Shown here: positions 17,165-26,518 of the stretch, piece after piece
Position numbering within the stretch: the stretch's first letter is position 1
Layout of the letters: every line of letters begins with the position of its first letter
DNA from: UMGS172 sp964424555
Lineage (GTDB): Bacteria > Bacillota > Clostridia > Oscillospirales > Acutalibacteraceae
Assembly: GCA_964424555.1 (NCBI GenBank)
Contig: CAYRIX010000001.1
Coordinates: forward strand, 62,001 to 126,000
DNA length: 64,000 nt
Direction of reading: 5' to 3'
The notes under the pieces: model-generated
The model's input: only the letters and a program-made list of their open reading frames with translations
What the model was told of the DNA's origin: nothing
Database searches by the model: none
Program-made: the position numbers and the translations under genes

Positions 17165-17688
17165 TGGAGTGGTTAGCGCAAATTTTAGGAATTCTGGTAG
17201 CCGTAATATGTATTGTCGGCGCCCAAATGAAGCACAAATGGCAGATGTTGCTGTTCAGCACCGCCGCCAATCTTATAAACGGTCTATCCTTCTTCTTTTT
17301 AGGAGGTGCATGGACTGCTGCCGTGCTTTGTTGGGCGGCGGTATTTCAGACACTTCTATTCGCCTACAAGGCGTATAAGGATAAGCCTATCACGATAGCC
17401 GAAAAGATAATCTTTCTTATCATTTTTACAGCAGTAGGTGTAATAAACATTAAATCACCTCTTGACGTTCTGCCTGCATTAGGCGGTGTGCTGTTTGTGT
17501 TAGGAACCTTTTGCAAAAAAGAACAACATATGCGATTGGTCTCTGTTGTAAGCAGCTCCGTGTGGATAGCATATGACATTGCTATAATGACCACCGCTAT
17601 TTTTGCTCAGATACTGTCATTAATGTCAAACATAATTGCTCTGTATCGTTACAGAGACAAATCAAAATCCAAAGGAGATAAAGTATGA
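17164..17688 (+). CDS. YgjV-like inner membrane protein
   Basis: A 174-residue protein with about six hydrophobic helices, starting LAQILGILVAVICIVGAQ and ending in a basic tail. The pattern of short paired helices and NLINGLSFFFLGGAW matches the YgjV family of inner membrane proteins, whose function is not established. The ATG overlaps the aldolase stop codon by one base, and the stop overlaps the next ATG by 4 bp, so it is translationally coupled in the operon. No sialic acid transporter is present nearby, and whether this protein moves a substrate is open. Confidence 0.75.
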   Translation: MEWLAQILGILVAVICIVGAQMKHKWQMLLFSTAANLINGLSFFFLGGAWTAAVLCWAAVFQTLLFAYKAYKDKPITIAEKIIFLIIFTAVGVINIKSPLDVLPALGGVLFVLGTFCKKEQHMRLVSVVSSSVWIAYDIAIMTTAIFAQILSLMSNIIALYRYRDKSKSKGDKV

Positions 17689-19466
17689 AAAGAACATTGA
17701 GCATATTCCTTGTGTTAATGCTGACCCTTGCACTCCTTGCAGGCTGTGGAAGTGATTCAAATAACAACTCCGACAGTACAAGCAACGGATCATCGGCCGT
17801 AACAGGCGAGGTATTTACCAAGGATAAAGTATCATACATTGCCGCCGACGGCTCATCGGTATACCGTATCGTCCGACCCGATGATGACCCTACCAACGCA
17901 GGCGCACAGTATGTATTCAAGCAGATGAAAAACAAGCTTGGCGTAAATGTCCGTAGCATGTCCGATACCGAGGACGGCACTGATGCTTACGAGATCATTA
18001 TAGGCGACTGCGACCGTGAGGAAACACGGCTTGCAAAAGCATATCTTGAAGCCAACGTTGCAGGCCGTTATGATGACTATATCATCGGCTCGATGGGTAA
18101 GAAAATAGTTATTTACGGTCAAAGCGAGGCCGCTCTGACCAATGCTGCAAAGTACTTTGTTGAGAATTTTGTAAATACTGACGGCTATTCCGGCGGAATA
18201 CTCTACACCTATGCCTCCACAGGTGACTTCGAGACCGTGACGGTCAACGGCATTGATGTGGGCAAGTTTGAGCTTATACGTCCTCACTACAACTGCTCGT
18301 ACCTTACCGAGCTTGAAATGCAAAAAATTGTTGATGACATATATGCAAGAACAGGCTTTATGATGGAAATACTCCACGACCAATACACTGCCGAATACAC
18401 ACCGAAGTACGAAATAATCATCGGTGACACCAACCGTGAGGGCGTTGAAAGCATCAGCGATACCGACACCTATAAGATCACCGTTAAGGGTGAGAAAATA
18501 TACATCAACGGCGGAAGTCCCCACGCAGTAGCTCTGGGCGTTTCCGAATTTAGGAAAATGCTCAAGGGTGAGCTTACCGATACAGCTTCAAAATCAGGCT
18601 CGTATACCGAAACTATTAAGGGATACGACCTTACAACGACCCTGCACAAAACCTGGGGCGATGATTTTAACGGTGACACGCTCGACCTGTCTGTATGGAC
18701 TATGCCCGAAAACATGTCAGAGGAGGGCTATAACGGCAAGACCGCCGTCCGCTCTACCGACCCTAACGATGTTTATGTCAGAGACGGAAAGTTCCATATA
18801 TGTGCCCGTCAGGATGATTTCTATTACTACGGCGGTTACATAACCACAAGAGACCATCTGAATTACAAATACGGCTATGCCGAAATAAGTGCCAAGATTC
18901 CTCACGGTATCGGCTTCTGGGTCGCTTTCTGGACCTCTACCACCGACTATACAAGCTCAACCGACCCAAATTCTCCTCTTTTGCTCCGTCCCGAGATCGA
19001 CATCATGGAGTGCTTCGGCAACTCCGTATCCTATGCAGGAAACATGCACCGTTGGCCCTCACGTGAAGGCTCGGCGGCAGGCTATAAGCACACCTCCCTT
19101 GACATAAGTCAAGCAATGATCAACGATAAAAAATTCACCAGCGTTGATGAGGATGTGGTGTTGGGCGACGATTTCCACACCTACGGTCTGTGGTGGGATC
19201 AGGAAAAAATGGAATTCTTGTGTGACGGTGAGGTCTTCTTCAGCTACCAGACCAATACCGATGCAGGCGACATCGAGGCCTTCAACCATACCATGTACTT
19301 TATTATAAGTATGTCGGTAGGCGGTGCAAACGATACCGCAGGCAAGATAACCGATAATCCTGATGAATGGGCCAATTCCAACAAGTACATTGTTGACTAT
19401 CTTAACATTTATCAGTATGATGACGGGGTTTCGGAATTGAATTACTATGAGCTTCCGCTCACATAA
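17685..19466 (+). CDS. GH16 family glycoside hydrolase, lipid-anchored
   Basis: A 593-residue lipoprotein with lipobox LLAGC (Cys21). Residues about 45-310 hold two copies of an alpha/beta module like the N-terminal GH20b or glucuronidase-type domain: YEIIIGDCDREE with KKIVIYGQSEAALTNA, and YEIIIGDTNREG with EKIYINGGSPHAVALG. The C-terminal half is a GH16 jelly roll with catalytic signature EIDIME (E437 nucleophile, D439, E442 acid/base) and SREGSAAGYKH plus TYGLWWD downstream. It should cut a beta-linked glucan or galactan at the cell surface. AAAGGAG precedes ATG 17685. It is the last gene of the operon, followed by a strong terminator. Confidence 0.88.
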   Translation: MKRTLSIFLVLMLTLALLAGCGSDSNNNSDSTSNGSSAVTGEVFTKDKVSYIAADGSSVYRIVRPDDDPTNAGAQYVFKQMKNKLGVNVRSMSDTEDGTDAYEIIIGDCDREETRLAKAYLEANVAGRYDDYIIGSMGKKIVIYGQSEAALTNAAKYFVENFVNTDGYSGGILYTYASTGDFETVTVNGIDVGKFELIRPHYNCSYLTELEMQKIVDDIYARTGFMMEILHDQYTAEYTPKYEIIIGDTNREGVESISDTDTYKITVKGEKIYINGGSPHAVALGVSEFRKMLKGELTDTASKSGSYTETIKGYDLTTTLHKTWGDDFNGDTLDLSVWTMPENMSEEGYNGKTAVRSTDPNDVYVRDGKFHICARQDDFYYYGGYITTRDHLNYKYGYAEISAKIPHGIGFWVAFWTSTTDYTSSTDPNSPLLLRPEIDIMECFGNSVSYAGNMHRWPSREGSAAGYKHTSLDISQAMINDKKFTSVDEDVVLGDDFHTYGLWWDQEKMEFLCDGEVFFSYQTNTDAGDIEAFNHTMYFIISMSVGGANDTAGKITDNPDEWANSNKYIVDYLNIYQYDDGVSELNYYELPLT

Positions 19467-19470
19467 AATT

Positions 19471-19515
19471 AAAAATCAGTTGTTTCACTGTTCTTCAGCG
19501 AAACAACTGATTTTT
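19471..19515. terminator. bidirectional Rho-independent terminator
   Basis: AAAAATCAGTTGTTTC (19471-19486) pairs perfectly with GAAACAACTGATTTTT (19500-19515), loop 13 nt. It lies between the convergent GH16 and antiporter genes. Confidence 0.92.
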
Positions 19516-19521
19516 TTAGTT

Positions 19522-21126
19522 TTAATTTTCAATATCACGGTCCATCATCACCAGTACATCACCGTTTTTAATTACTGTATTGCCACGGGGTATTATGATC
19601 TCTTCACGGCGCTTTACCATTATTATCAACAGACCTTCGGTGTGTATATCCTTAAGCTGCTGACCGTTCCACTCATCAGAATCCACTATCTCACGCTCAT
19701 AAAGTGCCGCACTGTCGGCCTTTTCGGCCGCCTTTCCGCTGAGCACTAGCACATCACCTGCATTAAGCACCGTTTGTCCGTCGGGTACGATACGTCGGTC
19801 GCCCCTTAACAGCAGGACAAATATCGAATCAGGCGGCAGCGTGACATTACTGACCGTTCTTCCCACCCACTTATGGCTTTGAGGTAAGGTGAATTTCATA
19901 AACTGAACAGGCACTTCGTCGGAATAGTCGGTGAAGGTCTTCATGACGTCGCCTTCCTCGTCAATCATATTAAGCTTTTTAGAGAGCGTAGGTAACAAAG
20001 TGCCCTGAATAAGTATAGAAAACAAAACGATGAAGAAAACAATATGGAAGATATCTTTATCAAGCGTTGCACGGTCAATAACGGCAAGAATAGCAAACAC
20101 GATGGATGCCGCACCCCTCATTCCGCACCATGATACGAGAAGACTCTGCCTGAGCTTGGCCTTGAACGGTGTAAGTATTGCAAATACCGCCAACGGTCGT
20201 GCAACAAAGGTAAGGAACAAGGCGATGAGCAGTCCTGTCAATGCGACCGACGGCAACTGTGATGGGAAAGACAGCAAGCCCAGCATAAAGAATAAAAGCA
20301 TCTGCATTAGACCCGTAGTCGAATCGTAAAAGTTCACCAAAGCCGATTTATTGGGAATTCGACGGTTACCGAGGATAATTCCCGTAATATATGCACTTAA
20401 ATATCCGTTACCGCCGATAAGGGTCGGTGCGGCATAAGCGACCAAGGCGGCCGCCAGTATGAATATAGCCTCTACATTTTCAGAAGAGCCCTTACTGTAT
20501 TTAAAGAACAAAAGCGCAAGCATGGCCACAATTATACCGGCCGCCGCACCGTAAGCGACCTGTGCAAACAGCATGTATATAAGCTTCGGGCCCGAAACAT
20601 TGCCGTTCATCAGTCCCAAAACGATAACGGTCAGCATATAGGCAAACGGGTCGTTACTACCGCTTTCTACCTCTAAAAGAGATGCAGTATTATCCCTTAA
20701 ATTGAGCTTTTTTGAACGCAGTATCGAGAACACGGAGGCGGCATCGGTCGAGCTTATGACCGAGCCGATAAGGAAGCTCTCAAGCAGGCCTATTTTCAGT
20801 ACAAAATGACAAAAAACTCCTGTAAGTCCTGCTGTCAGCACCGTACCCAACGACGACAGCATAAGCGACTTAACGGCAACGGGTCTTGCGGCACTCCACT
20901 TAGTACCAAAGCCGCCGTAAAACATTATAAATACCATCGCAATAGTGCTGATATTCTCAGCCAAGGCATAATTGTCGAACGGTATTTTTATAAGTCCGTC
21001 TGAGCCGAAGACCATGCCAAGAACGATAAAAAACAAAAGGACGGGGACACCGACCCGACTGGAAATCTTGCTTAAAACTACACATAATACAATTATGAAT
21101 GATATCATCAGCAAAACTTCGGTCAT
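19522..21126 (-). CDS. K+/H+ or Na+/H+ antiporter, NhaP2 (CvrA) type
   Basis: A 534-residue cation:proton antiporter of the CPA1 family. About 12 to 13 membrane helices cover residues 1-385, including the ion-site helix region SVISSTDAASVFSILR and LLVSWCGMRGAASIVFA. A cytosolic TrkA_C (RCK-C) domain follows (FVLLLRGDRRIVPDGQTVL), and the last 60 residues look like a further regulatory domain. I chose ATG 21126, with AAGGATGGG seven bases upstream, over 21138, which has no spacing for a ribosome site. It is a single-gene unit that balances cytoplasmic pH and cations and shows no link to its neighbours. Confidence 0.9.
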   Translation of the reverse strand: MTEVLLMISFIIVLCVVLSKISSRVGVPVLLFFIVLGMVFGSDGLIKIPFDNYALAENISTIAMVFIMFYGGFGTKWSAARPVAVKSLMLSSLGTVLTAGLTGVFCHFVLKIGLLESFLIGSVISSTDAASVFSILRSKKLNLRDNTASLLEVESGSNDPFAYMLTVIVLGLMNGNVSGPKLIYMLFAQVAYGAAAGIIVAMLALLFFKYSKGSSENVEAIFILAAALVAYAAPTLIGGNGYLSAYITGIILGNRRIPNKSALVNFYDSTTGLMQMLLFFMLGLLSFPSQLPSVALTGLLIALFLTFVARPLAVFAILTPFKAKLRQSLLVSWCGMRGAASIVFAILAVIDRATLDKDIFHIVFFIVLFSILIQGTLLPTLSKKLNMIDEEGDVMKTFTDYSDEVPVQFMKFTLPQSHKWVGRTVSNVTLPPDSIFVLLLRGDRRIVPDGQTVLNAGDVLVLSGKAAEKADSAALYEREIVDSDEWNGQQLKDIHTEGLLIIMVKRREEIIIPRGNTVIKNGDVLVMMDRDIEN

Positions 21127-21165
21127 ATCGGTACCCATCCTTGAATATTTAATATATCTTATATT

Positions 21166-22440
21166 TTAATGGATAGCGGCATTATTGTCAACCAAGATTT
21201 TTTGTACTTTTTTGATGTCGACCGATTTTACGTCGGCCTTGTCCTTAAAAGCAACAGCGACGGCAGTTCCTGCCGCCTGACCTAAGGTACACACTATCGG
21301 CATAATACGGATGGATGCCTGAGCCTCGTGGGTTGCCGAAACACAACGTCCTGCAACAAGCATGTTTTCGGAGTCTTTGGGGATCAGCATACGGTAGGGC
21401 AACTCATAAAACTCGCCCTCCTTGAAATAGTGGTGGCTTGTTCCCGTACCCTCGGGGTTGTGGATGTCGATATCATAGTTGCCGAGTGCGATAGAGTCGT
21501 CAAAACGGCACAGATTTAGCAAATCCTGACCGGTCAACATATACTCGCCGTCGATCATACGGCTCTCTCTTGTGCCGATCTCACAAGCAGAGGAAACGAC
21601 CTGAGCGTTTTTGCAGCACTCGAAGGTTCTTAAAAAATCCAACATTTCAAAGACCTGCTCTCTTGCCTCAATTTCAGCTTTGGTGACCGAGAACATATCG
21701 GTCGGGTCAAGCTTGACAACGCGGGTGGTGTTGAAATGTACAACACCGTCAATCAACGTGTGGAACACAAGAACGTCCTCACGAGGATTCCTTATCTTGC
21801 CCTCTTCCTGCAGCCGTTTATAAAGATTATCTATCTCTTTATTTCTATAGAGCTCCCAAAATTTTTCGGTGTCAACACCTGCCATTCTAAAGCAAAGGGT
21901 CATCGGTTGGCAAAGTCCGTCACTTTCACGACCGACTCTAAACGGGAAACCGGTCATAGCAATAAGGTTAGCGTCACCCGTGGCATCGATAAAGTAATCG
22001 GCCCCAAGTTCCAATGTCTGACCCTTGCCGCAAACGGTAATGCTCTTTATCCTGTTACCCTCACGCACGGCCGAGGTTAAGGTAGCGTTGAAAAGCAGTT
22101 CAATACCTGCCTCGACAGCCATACGGTTGAGAATAAGCTTGAGGTACTCGTTTTCAAAACGGTAACCCCTTTCATCGGTGAGACCCGCCTCCCTCAGCTT
22201 ATCAACGACCTCTTTCAAAATACCTGCACTAAGGTCTTTGGGGATCATTCTACCGTTTTCATCATATCCGATAACAGTGCGGTAACGCATAAACGGCATC
22301 ACAAGGGCGGTGTTAGCGGCACCCGACAAAGCATTGGTTCGTTCGATAAGCAGGGTTTTGACACCCTCACGGGCAGCGGCAACAGCGGCACCAAAGCCTG
22401 CAAAGCCTCCGCCGACAACAATGAGCTCATACTTATTCAT
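21166..22440 (-). CDS. FAD-dependent oxidoreductase (FAD_oxidored family)
   Basis: A 424-residue flavoprotein with the N-terminal Rossmann loop VVGGGFAGFGAAVAAAREG, an ERTNALSG segment, DYFIDATGDANLIAMTG in the middle and the second FAD motif NMLVAGRCVSATHEAQAS near the C-terminus. ATG 22440 has AAAGGAGTG at good distance; the GTG at 22449 is part of that region. It is divergent from a PocR-AraC regulator, so it is likely induced by that regulator's ligand. Members of this family often oxidise carbohydrates or steroids in catabolic clusters. The substrate is unknown. Confidence 0.85.
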   Translation of the reverse strand: MNKYELIVVGGGFAGFGAAVAAAREGVKTLLIERTNALSGAANTALVMPFMRYRTVIGYDENGRMIPKDLSAGILKEVVDKLREAGLTDERGYRFENEYLKLILNRMAVEAGIELLFNATLTSAVREGNRIKSITVCGKGQTLELGADYFIDATGDANLIAMTGFPFRVGRESDGLCQPMTLCFRMAGVDTEKFWELYRNKEIDNLYKRLQEEGKIRNPREDVLVFHTLIDGVVHFNTTRVVKLDPTDMFSVTKAEIEAREQVFEMLDFLRTFECCKNAQVVSSACEIGTRESRMIDGEYMLTGQDLLNLCRFDDSIALGNYDIDIHNPEGTGTSHHYFKEGEFYELPYRMLIPKDSENMLVAGRCVSATHEAQASIRIMPIVCTLGQAAGTAVAVAFKDKADVKSVDIKKVQKILVDNNAAIH

Positions 22441-22532
22441 AAATAACACTCCTTTATATTCTTAGAGCCACCTTCTGTTTTCAGTATAACACAGCAACGC
22501 ACCAAAAATCTTTATCTATATTCGCTAAATAC

Positions 22533-22561
22533 TTGAACAAAAGATACATTTATGATATAAT
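22533..22561 (+). promoter_or_regulatory. sigma-A-type promoter of the PocR-AraC gene
   Basis: TTGAAC (22533-22538), a 17-bp spacer and TATAAT (22556-22561), 22 bp before the start codon. Confidence 0.75.
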
Positions 22562-22583
22562 TCAGCCGTAAGAGGTGAAATTA

Positions 22584-23441
22584 ATGCAAGAATTTATACA
22601 TCTTTCAAAACTGCTTAATACATATAATTCTTTGAACAACTTTTATATCAGCGTGACCGATCTTTCGGGAATACTGTCGCACCCATTGTTGAACATTCCT
22701 TTGAGCGAACGAATACATGCCAAAAAATTCTGCGATATCGCCAAAAGCACCTCCAAGGGTTACCGACGTTGTCGAAGATGTCGGAGATGTGCCGACCGAA
22801 AAGCGGTCGAAACTCAAAGCCTGTTTCACGGGCACTGCGTTTACGGTCTGTATGAAATAGGTCTCCCTGTTGTAGTCGCAGGCAAGACCTTGGCAGTAAT
22901 ATACGTAGGAAATTTGTTGCCCGATTACAAATATTCCCTTTCAAGAGCAGAAAGCGTATGCCGTAAGACGGACGTTAGTTTTAAAGACCTTGCTGATGAA
23001 TTCGGGAATGCACAACCGGTCACCGAGCTTCAACAGTATTTCGATATTGCCGAAACGGTCAGCAGTTACATAAAACTGGTGCTTAAAGCCTTTCCTTTCG
23101 ACACCGCCAACAACGCTCACTGGGTCATCCGAGAGATCGAGCTGTATGCAAGAGAAAATTTTCGCAATGCTGTAAGGTTATCCGATCTGGCACAACGCTA
23201 CGGCTTTAACGAAAAATACATCGGCAGGCTTTTTAAAAGCACTACCGATGTATCGTTTACACAGTATGTCAATCGATTGAGAATGAGCTATGCGAAAAAT
23301 CTATTGTTGAGCTCCGAAAAAAACATTATCGATGTAGCATTAGACAGCGGTTTTGAAAACGTCACATATTTCAACCGATGCTTTAAGCGTGAGCTTGATA
23401 TGACACCCACCGAGTTCCGCCGTCAAAGGCCCATGCACTGA
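22584..23441 (+). CDS. PocR-domain AraC family regulator
   Basis: A 285-residue regulator. The N-terminal PocR ligand domain covers residues about 10-165 with HAKKFCDIAKST, a Cys-rich YRRCRRCRRCADR segment, GHCVYGLYEIGLPVV and VIYVGNLLP. The C-terminal double helix-turn-helix covers about 185-282 (YGFNEKYIGRLFKSTTD, IIDVALDSGFENVTYFNRCF). ATG 22584 has AGAGGTG six bases upstream and beats the in-frame GTG 22575, which is part of that site. PocR domains sense small organic compounds. It is divergent from the FAD oxidoreductase, its probable target. The triple Arg-Arg-Cys run is an odd local expansion. Confidence 0.9.
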   Translation: MQEFIHLSKLLNTYNSLNNFYISVTDLSGILSHPLLNIPLSERIHAKKFCDIAKSTSKGYRRCRRCRRCADRKAVETQSLFHGHCVYGLYEIGLPVVVAGKTLAVIYVGNLLPDYKYSLSRAESVCRKTDVSFKDLADEFGNAQPVTELQQYFDIAETVSSYIKLVLKAFPFDTANNAHWVIREIELYARENFRNAVRLSDLAQRYGFNEKYIGRLFKSTTDVSFTQYVNRLRMSYAKNLLLSSEKNIIDVALDSGFENVTYFNRCFKRELDMTPTEFRRQRPMH

Positions 23442-23483
23442 TACACAAGATCACGGATAATATCAAAATTGATCAAAGCTACC

Positions 23484-24752
23484 TTAGATATTAATGTATC
23501 CCTCTTGGAGCATCTTTTGTGCGGCAAGCATTATGCCAACCTTGGCCGAATGGAAATTCAGTCCGCCCTGCATCCACACTGCAAACGGCTCACGCAAGGG
23601 TGCATCGGCCGAAAGCTCGATAGAAGCACCTAAGGTGAACGCACCTGCCGCCATTATGACCTGACTGTCATATCCGGGCATGTCACTCGGCTCGGGTGCG
23701 GCAAAGGAATCAACGGGCGAGCCGCTCTGAAGACCTCGGCAGAAGGCGATAAGACCCTCGGAGTGACCGCATTTTACGGTCTGAATGATATCGGCACGGG
23801 GCTCATCTGGTGACGGTGTGACCTCAAACCCAAGTATCTCAAATAACGAAGCCGTGAACACGGCGGTCTTGACGGCTTCTCCTACAACGTGAGGTGCGTT
23901 GAAAAGACCCATAAACAGCTCTCTTGTGTGTCCTAAGGTTGCACCGACCTCAAGACCGACACCTGCCGCCGTCAAACGGTAGCCACATTTTTCAACCAAG
24001 TCGGCACGTCCTGCGATATATCCTCCGGTGGGTGCAATACCACCGCCCGGATTTTTGATAAGCGAGCCTGCAATAAGGTCGGCTCCCACCTCTAACGGCT
24101 CTCTTTTTTCTACAAACTCGCCGTAGCAGTTATCAACCAAAACAAGCGTGTCAGGTGACAGCTTTTTGACCAAGCGAGCCATTTCACCGATTTTTTCAAC
24201 CGAAAGACTGGGCCTTAAGCTGTACCCACGTGACCGCTGTATGTAAGCCACCTTGTATTTTTTGGACTTGATTCTTTCCTCGATAGCCGCCATATCAGGT
24301 GTGCCGTCCGCCTTCAGGTCAACCTGCTCGTAATTAACACCAAAGTCCTTTAAAGAACCGTCAACATGTCCGTCAATACCTAAAACGCCGATAAGCGTGT
24401 CATACGGACGACCCGTAAGACTAAGCATAGTGTCGTTTGGACGCAAAACACCAAACAGCATGACATTCAGTGTATGCGTTCCCGAAGCAAAGCTGTGGCG
24501 GAATATCGCACTTTCTGCACCTACGCAATCGGCAAAGACCTGCTCTAAGGTATCCCTGCCACGGTCATTATAGCCGTAACCCGTGGAGGCCGCAAAATGC
24601 GATTCGGCAACACCGTTTTTGATAAATGCCGACAGCACCTTTTGCTGATTGTACTCGGTGATATCGTCAATTCTCGCAAAGCTTGTCTGTGCTTTGCTAA
24701 GTGCCTCTTCGGACACCGAAAGCAGTCTTTCATCAATTTTGAAAAATCCCAT
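23484..24752 (-). CDS. methionine gamma-lyase family PLP enzyme (aluminium-resistance-like)
   Basis: A 422-residue PLP-dependent enzyme of the Alum_res/YnbB family. It starts MGFFKIDERLLSVSEEAL; PLP-binding segments are RHSFASGTHTLN, VLVDNCYGEF and the lysine region AGSLIKNPGGGIAPTGGYIAG. ATG 24752 has CAGGAG at good distance and lies one base past the GNAT stop codon, so the two are coupled. Family members were named for aluminium resistance and resemble Cys/Met-metabolism lyases, but the physiological reaction is not settled. It ends a co-oriented run with two M42 peptidases and a GNAT enzyme. Confidence 0.88.
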   Translation of the reverse strand: MGFFKIDERLLSVSEEALSKAQTSFARIDDITEYNQQKVLSAFIKNGVAESHFAASTGYGYNDRGRDTLEQVFADCVGAESAIFRHSFASGTHTLNVMLFGVLRPNDTMLSLTGRPYDTLIGVLGIDGHVDGSLKDFGVNYEQVDLKADGTPDMAAIEERIKSKKYKVAYIQRSRGYSLRPSLSVEKIGEMARLVKKLSPDTLVLVDNCYGEFVEKREPLEVGADLIAGSLIKNPGGGIAPTGGYIAGRADLVEKCGYRLTAAGVGLEVGATLGHTRELFMGLFNAPHVVGEAVKTAVFTASLFEILGFEVTPSPDEPRADIIQTVKCGHSEGLIAFCRGLQSGSPVDSFAAPEPSDMPGYDSQVIMAAGAFTLGASIELSADAPLREPFAVWMQGGLNFHSAKVGIMLAAQKMLQEGYINI

Positions 24753-24753
24753 T

Positions 24754-25479
24754 TTAAATCTCCTGATATTCACAAACGGCAACTGTATCACACTTGGTAA
24801 AACCGTTTTTTATGTAAAATCCGTCCGCATTACTCGTTGCGGCAAACACCCGACTACTCGGGTGTTTTTTCTTTATATTACTTAACAGTGTTTTCAAAGC
24901 GGCACTTGCTAAACCCACCTTACGGCAAGCAGGATCGGTTGCAACACCGGTAATAAGTGTGCTATCCTCGGTCACAAAGCCTGCTACCGCCACAGCACCG
25001 TCACACAAGGCATATTCCGCCGAGCCGTGGTTAAAGCGCACGCAGAAATCGGTATACCAAAAATCAAACGGCGGTAAAGCAATATCACCGTCCAGTCCCT
25101 TTTGCAGAGCTTCATAAACCTCCGCTATCCGACCGTAACTGTTGTTTTGCAAGACCGTTACATTTGCCGTCAGCACATATAAATTTGAAAATTGCTTTTT
25201 GCGGCATTGCAAATGTTGGGCGGTATGTCCAAAGCAAAATACGGTGGCTTGGAGCAAGGAAAAATATGCACTCAGCTCATCATAATCAGCACCGTCAAAA
25301 GCAATCAACGACAACGAACCGTCCATTCCGCCGAAAACTGCCGTCATTTTCCCGTCGACCGTTTGGGCGAAGATATCGATACCGACACTGTCTTGATACG
25401 TGGTGTAAAGTGCATTTATCCTGCACAGCGCAACATTTTCGGGCAGACCGTTTGGTAACCTGTCTATCCGTTGTATCAC
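24754..25479 (-). CDS. GNAT family N-acetyltransferase
   Basis: A 241-residue protein whose C-terminal half is a GNAT fold: VAVAGFVTEDSTLITGVATD followed by the acetyl-CoA loop PACRKVGLASAALKTLL, then DGFYIKNGF. The N-terminal 110 residues are less typical and may be a second, degenerate GNAT-like domain. The start is GTG at 25479 in a GTGA overlap with the upstream peptidase stop. The substrate is unknown. Coupling to a peptidase hints at acetylation of an amino acid or peptide, which is inference. Confidence 0.82.
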   Translation of the reverse strand: MIQRIDRLPNGLPENVALCRINALYTTYQDSVGIDIFAQTVDGKMTAVFGGMDGSLSLIAFDGADYDELSAYFSLLQATVFCFGHTAQHLQCRKKQFSNLYVLTANVTVLQNNSYGRIAEVYEALQKGLDGDIALPPFDFWYTDFCVRFNHGSAEYALCDGAVAVAGFVTEDSTLITGVATDPACRKVGLASAALKTLLSNIKKKHPSSRVFAATSNADGFYIKNGFTKCDTVAVCEYQEI

Positions 25480-26492
25480 TCAAGCTCACCCGATGCCATT
25501 CTTTCTATCATAGCCTCGGTAAGGTCACGCACGGCTTTAACATCTTCTATTGTCGCTACGCATGAGGCTGAATGAATATATCGGCAAGGCACCGATATGG
25601 CTATTGTCTTTACTCCGTCGCCCGTCTGATGAATACCTGCCGCATTGTTTCCGCCTGAAACGTAGGATTTTATCTGGTGGCTGATTTTCCTTTCACGAGC
25701 CACCTCCAATGTCTTTTCAAACAACTGCTTATCGTACAAGGTGCCTCTGTCCATAAACGAAACAACGGCTCCCTGTCCCACCTTACAGACCTTTTTATCC
25801 TCAGGAACCCCTGCAATATCGGCAGCAGTGGTCGATTCGACCACCACTGCATAGTCAGGATCGACAGCAAAAGCGGCCGTTCTTGCTCCGTGGCCTATCT
25901 CCTCGCACACCGTAAAGGTAGCATAAAAATCGTACTTGGGGTCACTGTTTATTATGTCTATCAAAGCCCAACAACCCGCACGGTCGTCAAGCGCTTTGGA
26001 TATCACAAGTTCGCCAAGCTGCTCACAAGGCTCATCAAACACGGCACAGTCACCAAGACCGACGACTGCTGAGGCCTCCTCAAAAGACCTTGCACCGATA
26101 TCAATATACAGAGCATCCTTATCGGGCATCTTCTCCCTTTGGTCACTGTCAAGCATATGAATTGGCTTGGAGCTAATCACACCCACGGTTCCATTCTGAA
26201 ACCTGACCCGCCGAGCAAGCATAACTGCCGTGTTGATTCCGCCAACCGTCGTAAATTTCAGCATACCGCCCGAGGTGATATAGGTCACAATAAAACCTAC
26301 CTCGTCCATATGAGCATCGGCCATAACCTTTTTTACAGCTCGGTTTTTACCCCTGACAAATGCAATCACATTGCCTAAAGCATCGACCTTGACCTCGGCC
26401 TTGTCCTTGATTTTTTCTATTATATAGTGTCTCACGGCATCCTCACTACCCGAAACACCCTGTAGCTCACATAACGTTTTGAGTTGTTCCAT
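25476..26492 (-). CDS. M42 family metallopeptidase (glutamyl/aminopeptidase type)
   Basis: A 338-residue cytosolic di-zinc aminopeptidase. Metal ligands are visible in ADAHMDEVGF (His, Asp), KALDDRAGCW (Asp), CEEIGHGAR (catalytic and metal Glu) and VVESTTAAD, with the final His in RYIHSASC. This order and length match the M42 family. It lies downstream of a second M42 gene; the two are tandem paralogs separated by 106 bp that hold a palindromic repeat element. Such enzymes trim peptides from the N-terminus during peptide use. Confidence 0.92.
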   Translation of the reverse strand: MEQLKTLCELQGVSGSEDAVRHYIIEKIKDKAEVKVDALGNVIAFVRGKNRAVKKVMADAHMDEVGFIVTYITSGGMLKFTTVGGINTAVMLARRVRFQNGTVGVISSKPIHMLDSDQREKMPDKDALYIDIGARSFEEASAVVGLGDCAVFDEPCEQLGELVISKALDDRAGCWALIDIINSDPKYDFYATFTVCEEIGHGARTAAFAVDPDYAVVVESTTAADIAGVPEDKKVCKVGQGAVVSFMDRGTLYDKQLFEKTLEVARERKISHQIKSYVSGGNNAAGIHQTGDGVKTIAISVPCRYIHSASCVATIEDVKAVRDLTEAMIERMASGELE

Positions 26493-26518
26493 ATTTTTCT
26501 CCGTAATATAAGAACTTC

